Part shown: in pieces, positions 45,728 through 57,900 of the stretch
Layout of the letters: each line of letters starts with the position of its first letter
Position numbering within the stretch: position 1 is the stretch's first letter
Source of the DNA: Ophiura sarsii
Taxonomy: Eukaryota > Echinodermata > Ophiuroidea > Amphilepidida > Ophiuridae
Length of the DNA stretch: 64,000 bases
NCBI GenBank assembly: GCA_035610835.1
Contig: CM069446.1
Location: 66,325,062 to 66,389,061, forward strand
Direction: 5' to 3'
Program-made: the position numbers and the translations under genes
Notes under the pieces: generated by a model
The model's database searches: none
Seen by the model: the letters and a program-made list of their open reading frames with translations, nothing else
What the model was told of the DNA's origin: nothing

Positions 45728-45927
45728 TTACGCGTAATATCCCATAAAGAAAAACGATATTCCAGTCAAAATAATCATATTAACTAATACCACTTTACGC
45801 CAGATGGGTACTTCTTTGACGGAAGTAATAACATGATTATCATCTGATGGTGGCGCTTGCTGATCAATACCTGGGTTATAGCCACAGAACCAGTAGAACC
45901 CCTGTCTCCATTTCGGAATTGGTTTGC
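45728..45927 (-). CDS. SGLT-like gene exon 15 (stop codon)
   Basis: [19 protein letters not shown], then a loop and the last helix [20 protein letters not shown], followed by TAA at 45730-45728. Acceptor TTTTTCAAG. No clear AATAAA is visible close downstream on this strand. Confidence 0.93.
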
Positions 45928-48900
45928 CTTGAAAAAGAAGAAAATAAACAGTTGGATTGTTTTAGTGATTAATGTTTGATTAGGGTTACCTTCAAATGAA
46001 CATCATTTTTCTAAACCATTTCATATAACCGCTTTAATACTTCCATGCACCTACTCCGCCAATTTGTATTACAGAACACAGGGGGTTATGTCTATAATAT
46101 CTATAACTTATTTCATATAACTATTTCTTAGACAACTATTTTTATTTATCAACAATCATCACAAATCAGTGGCAACAAAATTGGCTCAAATGCAAACATA
46201 TCGTCTGACATCAAGTTCAATAGTCAACGATAATAATAATGTTCTCGCTTTGAAAATTACGTAGGTAGTCAATTACAAATTAGCGAAAATTGTGAGGCTA
46301 TCGACAGGCCCAAATGGAATACCTACTTGTTGCTTGCCCACCGATCGCTGATACCCACTTACTGCGCAAACGCACTCTTTCACCAATAAATATGCGCAAT
46401 TACATGATTCTTTTTTGCGCACGGACAAATAAAAGCCTCACAATTCTCGCCAATTAGGAACTGATTAAACTATAGTTTAGGCCAGAAAGTTATCAGCGTT
46501 TTAATAACATGTTGGATGGAATACTTCGTATGTCGCTCTCAACACTAATACAATTTGTTCACTTTCGTTAAGGTAAGATACACGTAATGAAAGATTAACG
46601 GATCTGTTAGTAGGCCTACAGGTTATATCGCATCGTTACCTACCTATAGGGTTTTCCTCATCAGCTTCTTCTTTACTTGCATCATTACCGATACCTTTCA
46701 TTGGCTCCATTTCCTCCGGGACGGTGTCTTCAATTGTTTTACGAGAAGTGGATGTGTAACCTCTGGTAGCGTACGTTGTTCCGATAATCTGAGTTTCATA
46801 TCAAAAACCGGTATTAGGTCATTTAAACGAAAGACACGAAATGTAACACTTTCCACGTGAATGTTAGTTTTACTATATACAAAATAAATTTGTCAGAAAC
46901 TTTTCTTAACTTTCAAGTTCTTTATCAAGGATTACTGAACCAATATAAGACATGTTTGTACTTATTTTAATGCATTTTTTCATAGTGATTGCAAATAAAG
47001 TGTTGAAACCAACAATTATGACATTTTTGAAACATTTTGTAAAATGTTGGAACTGGCGTCTGCACTGACGATACGGCGTGGAAAGTGTTACTGTTAAAAA
47101 GTGTTACTGAGAGAAACGAAACTTAACTCTTCAATTCAACTAGGTTCATCTGAATTAACGTGGTTGGTATGGACTATTCTTTGCGTAAAAAGGCTAATAG
47201 AATTAAGAATATTTTGGTTTTGTCCCCACTGTATTTAAAAAACACTGCACTGCTAGCTCTTCAGAGTAGAAACACTCTGTATTTCGCTTATAGGCTTTTG
47301 TTTCTGGAAACAACCGTAGAGTGTATAGGCTGGATGGGTTGGTAGTATATATAAATGTTAGATGGCAAAAGGAACACTTCTGGATCAGGTCCAGGAGAGG
47401 AGGGAGAAATACTCAACAAAAGCGAAGGGTCTTACAAGCTGCACACAACATCTTTATGAATTTGGACCCGCGATACTCTATGCGAGATTGGATGCCATGT
47501 AATGTCGAACTTTAATAACGTTATGTATGTCGAGTTTAACGTTATACATGTTGAACTTAACGTTATGAAGGTCGAACTTAACGTTATGGAGGTCCAAATT
47601 CCTAAAGATGATGTGTGCAGCTTATAAGATCCTTCGCCTGTGTTGAGTATTTCTCCCTCCGCTTCTGGTCCTGATCTATGGATTCTTTTTAGGAAAAGAT
47701 CGTAACACATTTTACTCGACAAATATAAACATCGTTATGGCGACATGCATAGCGTCAAAACTAGCATTTATATCCGCTTTAGCATTCCACACTTACCATT
47801 TCTGGTGGAGGAGGGTCGGTAAGAAGACTTACAACCACCGTCACTATAAAGGACACAACGGCCACCATGACGTTGTAATACAGAAAGTGAACTTTATAAA
47901 TCACCGGAGGACGTGTTTCAGGCTCACCGCACGGTGGAGCGGGATACGCTATATCCAGTACCATGCGGGTAACTCCCATGGCGATTCCACATACGATACC
48001 CCAGAAAGCACCCTGTATATTTAGGAGAGATAATAAACATGTTAACACTTTCCACGCGGCTATTATATAGTTTTACCATATACAACAGAATTTTCAGAAA
48101 CCTTGCGCAATTTTCAAAGTCTATCTCAAGGATTACTGTACCAATACTAGACATGTTTGTACTTATTTCAAATGCATTTCTTATGGTCAATCCAAATATG
48201 GTAATGAAATTCAATAATTTTGATTTAAAAAAAAGAAAGAAAAAAAAGTGAAATGTTGGAGTGTCGTCTGCAGGCACCTGTCACATGGAAAGTGTTAAAC
48301 ACGTTAAAATAAAGGTTTCAAATAGGCGGTGCTGCAACGATAATTACGCTGAGCCCAGGGTAAAATATGGCTATAGCGTATTGATGATACACACTAAACT
48401 CTTTCCACGCGGCAGGCGTCTGCAGACGACATTCCACATTTCACAAAATGTTGAAAAAATGTCACAATTATTGAATTTCATCAACATATTTAGAATCACC
48501 ATATGAGAAATTGATTAAAGTAAGTACAAACATGCCTAGTATTGGTTCAGTAACCCCACAATTTGTTGCGTATGGTAAAACTTATAGTCACAGCCGCGTG
48601 GAAAGTGTTAAAATTATGTAGTCAGAAACGACACCATTGCAGTTGATGCATATTTGACATGACATAAATTGCCCGCTAAGGAGCGCTATTAATTCGGTCT
48701 GGCAAACCTATTGTTATCAAATACTACGAGAGGATTGCCTGGTTGTATATTTAAATTCGGGGCGTGTACGAGCGATACTTGCTAACTGCATGGGTGAGTT
48801 TCCATTATGTTGCAAATTACATCCACGCTCATGCGTTTAAACTACTCAATGGGCGTTGCAATACAGCCGGTTGGTTGTACACGAGAATTATGTCATATAG

Positions 48901-51900
48901 CAACCATGCAGCTTTGATGGAAGGCGAATATTTAAAATTTGTGCCGGTTTTTAGGTAACCAATTTATAGCGCTGCTAAGCGGGCCTTGTAGCTTATTATG
49001 CCCTCGTTTAAAATTGATCAATTGCGCACCAACTACAATGGGGTCATTTTCACTACATATTATTAATCAGCAAATATCTTAGATGTAACTTTTTTTTAAA
49101 TCATCATATGGCTGAGTATAAACCGTCGTCTTATAGGAAACAGGACACTTCGCCTCTCGTACATGTTGCCTCCTGTACAAGTTGCCTCCCGTAAATATTG
49201 CCCACCGTGAAATTCGCCTACGTACAAACTCGCCTCCCCTAGGTAAATCTATCATGCATACACAATGTCACACACCCCCACACAAGATCTCTGTGTGGCG
49301 GCCCGGTTGTAAATCTACCATGCATGAGTACATGCACCCCGGTACAGCACACAAGATGTTGTTGGGTATACATGTACATTAAATATCGTAACAATGATTA
49401 CAAGTTCGAACTGTTCGATATATATGTGTGTAATTATTGTGTCTAATATCATGATTAGCACAATGATTTGGTGAAATATTCGTAAATACATGTAGCGTAT
49501 GCTTATCGAGGTTGGTACAAAAAGCGTTACAAAAACACAACTGAATTTCATATTTCAAAAGAGGAGAGACATTGTATTTTCACGCCACTTTAGTGAAATT
49601 TTACGGTAATTTCACGGTAACTTTTCTCTCTCGAGTGTGTACAGCCTATATAATGGCCTATACGAAATGATACGTCAGTGGTCGTCATGTAACGATACCC
49701 ACGCAGATACATTTTTAACACTTTCCACGCGGCAATCGTCTGCAGACGACATACCAACATTTCACAAAATGTTTCAAATAATATGTCAACATTATTGAAT
49801 GCCTGCATTACCATATCGGAAATCACCATGAGAAATACATTAAAATAAGTACAAACATGCCTAATATCGGATTCAGTAATTCTTGAGATAGACATTGAAA
49901 GTTGTGAAAGGTTTCTGAAAAATCTATTTTGCATGTGGTAAAACTAATGGCTGTGTGGAAAGGGTTAAACTACGGAAACCTCTTAGGCCATTATCGTCAA
50001 TCTAATAAACTTGCCTTCTCGTTGATTCTGCCCCAGGCGACACCCATGACGAAACATATAAATATCGGTGGCGCGAAATAGGATTGCAAGGACTGGATGT
50101 AAAGAAATAACTGACCGCTTTGTGATGATTGGACGATGGGAATCCACAGAATGCTTATTGCTAGTAATACTACGATAAATAACCTGTAAACAACAAACAA
50201 AAACAATCAAAAACATGTCCGCCATATTAGTTTTGTACGCCATCTTGGAATTACGAAAGGTATAAGCCACAGGAGCTTACTTATTACTTTGGATTCAAAT
50301 ACGAGATTTTCACAGTAAAGAAATCCTTTCGGGCCTAAAATTGATCAATTGATCACACACAGAAAAATCGCGACCTCGATATGTAAAAAAATAATATGTA
50401 TAACGATGTTGTGTATATTTTCGACGAGTTTCTACACAACTTCGGTAGAATTGTTGTCCAACCAGTTTACCAGTTGGCATGTAGATATTAAAAATACACA
50501 ATTAAACGCAAAGCGGAAATGTTACATAGTTTGTGTATTTTTTTACATATTAAAAAGGTAAAAGTGTCGAATTACATTCTTATAATGTACAAATCTTTCA
50601 AAAATACCACTTTGCGATGTAATTTTGCGCGCAAGATCGATCACACTTGAGCAAAATGGCGGACATGGCGGAGGCAGAAGAGCTGAAGCCCAAGTGGATA
50701 GAATTAATGAAGGCTTGGGGCCTCCAGTCTTTTGTTGAAGCATTCAAAGGTGAGTACCGGAGTTCTACGTCTTATTACTTGATTTTTTGTTTATATTTGG
50801 CTATTTGTAAGGAAGTGCACATGCATGTATGATGTAATGTAATACGGCTCGGACCTGGGGAAGCTTCTATGGTTACGCTATCCGTGCATGTATACTGCAC
50901 TGCACTCCCGGGACTCATTGCGTGATTGCGGCACTGCATTCAGCCATTCAGCATATCAATGTACTATGGTCAGGGGCGTCGATACCTAATATTCATGTAT
51001 TTAATTTTTAAATTATACCTAATAATCACGTATTTAACTTTTAAATTATACCTAATAATCATGTATTTAACTTTTAAATTATACCTAATATTCATGTATA
51101 CCTAATATTCATGTATTTAATTTTTAAATTATACCTAATAATCACGTATTTAACTTTTAAATTATACCTAATAATCATGTATTTAACTTTTAAATTATAC
51201 CTAATATTCATGTATTTAATTTTTAAATTATACCTAATAATCATGTATTTAACTTTTAAATTATACCTAATAATCATGTATTTAACTTACCTAACTGGTG
51301 AGGTAAAAGAACTACATAAAAAATTATGTTATTATTTTACCTAATATTTATGTATTTTACTTACCTAACTGCTAGGTATATTTTACATAATTACAAATTC
51401 GGTAGAATATACCTATTTGTTCGAGAGTTCGTATTGCACCTAACGTTATGTATTTTTTTTACATAACTTACGTATTTTTTTTTCTGTGTGCAGGTTATTT
51501 TAATATTTCTTATATAATTATATAAACTAATTGAGTATTTGTGTCTACATGTACAGCGTGTCCCAACAAAAAACTGGGTTCAAAAACTGGAGAGATTATA
51601 TAACTGAAAAGTAGCCAACATAGCAAGTTTCTATTTAGAGCTATCAATTTGACTTAAAGTGGTGAAATTAATTTGACTTAAAGTGGTGAAACTGTTAGAC
51701 CAGTCTGATGTCAACTGTTGGCATAGGATTTATCTCACAATTAAGTTCAAGTATATTTACTTTCATTCATATCCTTAAATGTTAATCAGCTATAGGTTCT
51801 ACTTTTTAAGTTATAAACTCCCCGATTTTAGGACCCAGTTTTTTGGGACATGCTGTACATACCTGCCAACAATCATGAGTTCAGAATTGCTGGCATGCCG

Positions 51901-54900
51901 CCGTATACGGCGCCATATATCCATGGTGAATATAGTACTTCCGCTGTTGAAAATGGACGTCAATGAACTCATCAATGCTGCCATCATTACGGCGACCATC
52001 AGACCTCGTACACCTATCATAATAGAAATGGTTAAAATATTCAATCTCAATAATAGTGTGGCTTTTTATATATATATCTTCTTCTCTATGATATATCCGT
52101 CACTCAGGGAAATAGTCAGAGGTAGACTGCTGCAACTCGCTTCATTTATTATTTAGCACAACACAATCCTTTATTTATCCATAGTTTACATATGCGACCT
52201 TACTGGTCGGAGCTCCAATCCTAACTGAATCTAATACAGTATTACACAAGGGCCAGCCGGTGCCGGACTCATCTCACCGAAGGAGGGCGCTATGTCATTC
52301 ATCCTTTTCGTGACAATAGGCTATGTTTCAAATTTTAATTAAAAAAATGTGTTATATCTGCCGTTTATTGTTTTACAGAACTCTTACATAACTAAGGCGA
52401 GGGTTGAGAGAAAGAAGGCCGTAGCTCTATTTTGATACAAATTGATATGTTGGTTACTAAAATAATCCATATAACCCATAACCTACAGATATTTAGAATC
52501 ATCATAAAGAGGTAACTTAATTTGATTATCATCAGAGGTATAAATAGTAGGATGCTATTATAGTACATTGTAATGAGTCCCTAATATTTGAAAGTTGATT
52601 ACTTAAAAGTATCTCATTTTTTAATTTTTTTAGTAAGACCTTCTGGCGCTCAACCCTCCGATATGTACTAAACAAACACGTGTAACAGATTGTGTACCAT
52701 GTTGAAGAAAAATATTCATTCGCAAAACAAATGAAGTGATCGATTTGATCGATTAAACTAGACAGTATTTAAATGATTTTTTTAAGTTAAATGTAACTGC
52801 AATTCTCATCAGATTAAATGAGAGACGTTAGGTTTCACTCGTCGGTTTCACTCAGGTATATGTTGTACATCAGATTCAACCAGACATCACTCAACAACAA
52901 AAAATAGTAGAAACGATATCGAGTATTATATTGACAAACTATGTGACCCGATTATGATGTCATATTAATTTCCAATACTTATTATCTACCGTTAAGATCT
53001 AAAGAACAACTTTTTAATTCTAAGTGTTGGTATTTTGAACCAATTTTGATAGTGTTGTTTATTTATATTATGAAAGTCGAATTTTCTTTAACGAAATTGA
53101 ATATTTACCGACTGGCATAAGTTCTAATACAAGTTTAGGATAGGCGATGTTAGAACATCCGATCTCCGTGCCGCACACCTCTTTACATACTGCGGGATCC
53201 ACACAGGCTACTTCGTCTGGCGACAGAGAGAAACAAAAAGAGAAATATACTTCTAGTAATTCTGTTTGAAAATGTTGTAAATTTCGTTTAAATATCTTTC
53301 GTTAAAACGTTATTAAAGTGTTTAAAAACAAATCAATTGATATTGATATTGCTATAGCTTACTCCAAAAGAAATCAATGATTCTCAAAATGTTAGCTTAA
53401 ATTGTTCGAAAACGTTCCAGTATAAAGAATTAAAAAACGAGATGTGTGAAATCCGAAACGCACCCAGGATTGATTTTTCATACCCAACATAAGGAAGTAA
53501 ATAAACATCCGTTAAATATATCGTTCTTACCGGGTATTACGATGATATGAAATATGAAGCTGTAAAAAGCCTCAAATCAGGACAATAATCTGGCTCTACA
53601 TAGCTGGCTCCATCTTCATGACTTTGTACAAAAATCATCACATTTCATCAAATTTCAACACATTTTCAAGTGTTTTCTAAATGTATCCGAAATGTTTTAA
53701 AAGTCAAGAAAGTTATTTCCCCTCACTTACCTGGGTATAACACTCTGCTTATCATACCGGGTATAATAATGAGATACAGCGGTAACAGTTTCAAATACCC
53801 TGATAATAGTGTTCCTGCCTTGGCGTGTGTCACATTTTTGGCGGCAAGTACACGTTGAACGATAACCTGTTGCAAAGAAAATATCCAGAGTGTTAGTGAG
53901 ACATTTCGAAATAAAGATGTTTGCAGCATGTTTCATAATGAAGTTTATACTTGTACCTTGACAGCTCTGTTTTCTGTACGATATTGTGTTATTATAACTT
54001 TCCAACATTCAAATATTACCGCGCTAGTTATTTTCAATAACAAAAAATGCGATTAGCGCAGACGATGTATGGAGTGATAGCACGCGCCAAAACGGCCGTT
54101 CACTAAAAGCAAAAGCGTGCACGGCGCACATTTGCCGAATGATGATCATTTAATAATAATATACTCAAAAGTTCATAATTAAAGAACCAACGTCTCTATA
54201 CAAAATCAGCCTGATGGTAGCCGGCTGCGTAAAACTCGAATCTCTGGAAGGAAATCGCAAGGTAATATTGACGGGATATAATGCATTAAATTCACGTATT
54301 GCACGTGGACGTAGTAGTCTGTAGTTGAAAATTGTGTAATGCATGTGTAACACTTTCCACAGGGCTATTAGTTTTGCCATTCTACAAAACAGATTTTTGA
54401 GAAACCTTTCCTAATTTTCAAAGTCTACCTCAAGAATAACTGAACCAAGACTAGGCATGCTTGTACTTCTTTCAATGCATTTCTCATGGTGATTCCAAAT
54501 AGGGTATTGAAATTCAATACAATATGTCTTTTTTAATTTTGTGAAATTTCAGAATGTCGTCTGCAGACGCCTGTCACGTGGAAAGTGTCAATAATTAATC
54601 ACAGAAATCGTCAAGACAGCGAAAAGTCGATTCTTCATACCGATCAATAGCGAATGCAAGTTTTACTGCCAAAAGATATTCCAACCATGTTGTTACCTGA
54701 TCTGTGCACCAGTACCAAATACCGATCACCATGATGCCCATAATGGTACCTGGCCATGGCTGATCCGAGTCGATGGGGTCGCGCATCATGTGAAAAGCGT
54801 CCTCTCTTGGTCGACCACAGGTAGTGTCATTTACGTACAAGTGTGTACTTGGTATGGCTTGCATATATTTGACCATGAGCTCCTCGTAGCCTCCCACTTT

Positions 54901-57900
54901 GGCAAAACCTGGTACAGGAGTTGAATCAATGAATTAAATTACATATATAAGGCATATACCCGCTCGACCAATTTTGGTTTATCAATGGATTTATACAGTA
55001 GAAGAGGGGACGCAGCTTTTGCGTAATGCATCATACATCCTAGACGTCATAGGCATACACGGAATGAAGCGCGAAACTAGCATTGCGTGTAGAGATGAGT
55101 GACCTATGCCAACATATTTTACTGTACAGGGCGGACTATGGCGCCAGGGGACTATGTCTCCAGCTACACCGGGAATGAATATTCAGTAGTAGTGCCTAGA
55201 ATGTTTTTTGTTTCCCATACATCAAATATCTTTAACCGATAGTCCGACTCAATGTCGAATGCGGTATATTATTTACGGAAATCATTCCTAAATCGGTGGA
55301 TTGATTCACTAGTCTATTGTTATCTTAATTAACCATTAAATATTTTCTTACTGATTCCCGTTAGCGCCAGGCCTCCGATAACCATGATGACTGTCTGCAG
55401 AGTATCAGTATAGATGACTGCGGCTAAACCACCTAAATATAGCGAGATACAAGCAAAACGTTTATTACGATTCATGATTCAGATGTATAGGCTATTATCG
55501 AGTGTATCAAAATGACTCGAAAGCAATTACTTTATGTTAACAATTTCCGCTAATTTTAGGGGGAAAATGAAAACAAAACCACGGAAGAAGAAAGCTATCT
55601 GAATAACTAAACACAAACTCTTGTCTGGAAAGAACAACAGCTTGATTCCTCTTTTTCGAGTTAATGTATTCGATATTCTTCCCCATCTGGCTCATTAGCA
55701 TAGTTGGTATAGCACGGGTCCAGTAACCCGAAGGTCCCAGGTTCAATGCCAGGATGGTCAGTGATTTTTTTAACTGGCTGCAATGTTGTGTGGAGAAAAC
55801 AGAATTAATGTGCAGCCTAGAAATATGTGTTCACAAGGATCGTTGTGTTGAACGCTACGATATAGACATATTTATGAAAATGTCATAATAAAAGTTCGCT
55901 ATAATCATGATAATATTGCAGTTGCTTTTTTGTGCATAGGTACAGCAAGAAGAAACCCCGTTAAATGGTTCCAAACTGACATATAAAAGAGAGGCAATGT
56001 TAATACACAGTAGCCATGGTAACACACCCCTAACACAATGTTTACAGTATAACTCACCAGTAATCGTGTATACACTAGTAATAGCCAACAGAATTACAAT
56101 TGAAACATAGATATTCCAGTCGAATGCTTGTTGAATAAATATGGCTCCGGCGTAGATGTCAACCTTTAAAAGTATATTATTGAAATCATGGATATTCAAA
56201 GATATAAATGAAATGTTCTCATTAGAAATATCTTGTCAATATGGGTTATTCACGTAGATATGCGCAACGGACTATAAATGGGAATCGCACCCGGCCTATT
56301 CTACATTCCAATGAATCGGTGCATGACAAATTGGCCTACATATCACGAAACAGGTGAGTCTCTGTCTGAACACAGTTATTATTCCAGATAAGACGCTATC
56401 TAATCCAAACTACGGATAACTTCTATAACAAATGGTACAAGTGGACATGGGAAACCAATATAAATTTCGAGTTTTTCTTGAAAAATATTTTAATTTTTGT
56501 GAAAGTGATCAGTGATGGGAATAGCTTTAACTTTTAATCGAACTGTGAATGTATCCGTTTCTGGTTGAAATCAATACTTAACACTTTCCACGCGGCAGGC
56601 GTCTGCAGACGATATTCCAAATTTTACAAAATGTTTCAAAAATGTCAAGATTATTTAATATCATTACCATTTTGGAATCACCATGAGAAATGCATTGAAA
56701 TAAGTACAATCATGCTTAGTATTGGTTCAGTAATCCTTGAGATAGACTTTGTAAATTGTGAAAGGTTTCTAAAAAAACTTTTTTGTGTATGGTAAAAATA
56801 ATACCCGCGTGGAAAGTGTTAACACTTTCCACGCGGCAGGCGTCTGCAGACGATATTCCAAAATTTTACAAAATGTTTCAAAAATGTCAACATTATTAAA
56901 TTTCATTTATACCATATTTGGAATCACCGTAAGAAATGCATTTGATAGTTGTGAAAGGTTTGTGAAAAATCTGTTTTGTACAATTATGTTAAACTAATAG
57001 CCGCATGGAAAGTGTTAACGTATTTACTGGCTTACCGATATCTTGGTGAATATATAGAGAAAGAGAGCCAAGACGGACATGAAGATTCTCAACCGTTGCC
57101 CACCGTAGCGTTTCCGGAGGTACTCCGGCATAGTATATACCTTTAACATGTTTAAGGAATAAAAAGTATAAGTCTGCATTATTAATTGAAAACATCGCAT
57201 TGTATTAAAAGTATTGAAATATTCATAATAAGAAACAAGTCGAGAAACGTTTCTCAACTGATTCGACTAAAGATGTTTTGTCCGCTGCGTTTATCATCTA
57301 GCTTAAGATGCAGTGAAAGTATAATTGTAAATTTAAAAAAACTGCAATGTTTTGTTTATATAGTCTTGGCCGATCACCAGGTTTGGACACTGGTTTGGAT
57401 AACCAAAAGCAGAAATCAGTCCAACATGTGCCTAATGCAATAGACAGATGGCGCCTGCTCTGGTACATGTGCATGGTGTCCCCCCATTGTCATGACGTGT
57501 CGGTTTTATAGCGTTTTATTGTGATGATTCTGTCAAATGCATGAACATGCATGACATGGTGGCAGCGGGACCATGTTGCTCAAATGTATAAATTCCAAAG
57601 TGTAGTATTTTTAGCGCATTTTGCCAATGTTAAGGTCACTAGCTCTTTATACAAGCACCCAATGTTGGTGTTATAGGCACGGTTCAAGCACATTCTGCGT
57701 CTAATGTCTCAGTCAGGGTGTTGACATCACTGGACGGGGCTCACATTGTAATACTTACCCCAGCTGACACGTACACGGGAAGAAAGATCCACCCCAAGAA
57801 CATCATTGCAAATACTGCCTACAAATACAAATACATTACATGTGATGAAAGTGATGATGTAAAGATTTCCATTTTGTTTCAACATGCCAATGTTACGCTC

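Larger units (their letters stand above)
50356..51490. mobile_element. 1.1-kb TIR-bounded element carrying an exon-like segment (intron 11)
   Basis: CACACAGAAAAA (50356-50367) and TTTTTCTGTGTG (51479-51490) face each other. The next inner blocks also match in reverse (ATGTAAAAAAAT near 50381 and ATTTTTTTTACAT near 51455). It holds a start-codon exon on the plus strand, then a tandem ~40-bp repeat. A CA dinucleotide outside both ends is too short to call a target duplication. Confidence 0.5.

Noticed and set aside
51092..51344. Open frames on both strands with regular Tyr/Leu repeats
   Set aside because: Both are translations of one AT-rich tandem repeat.
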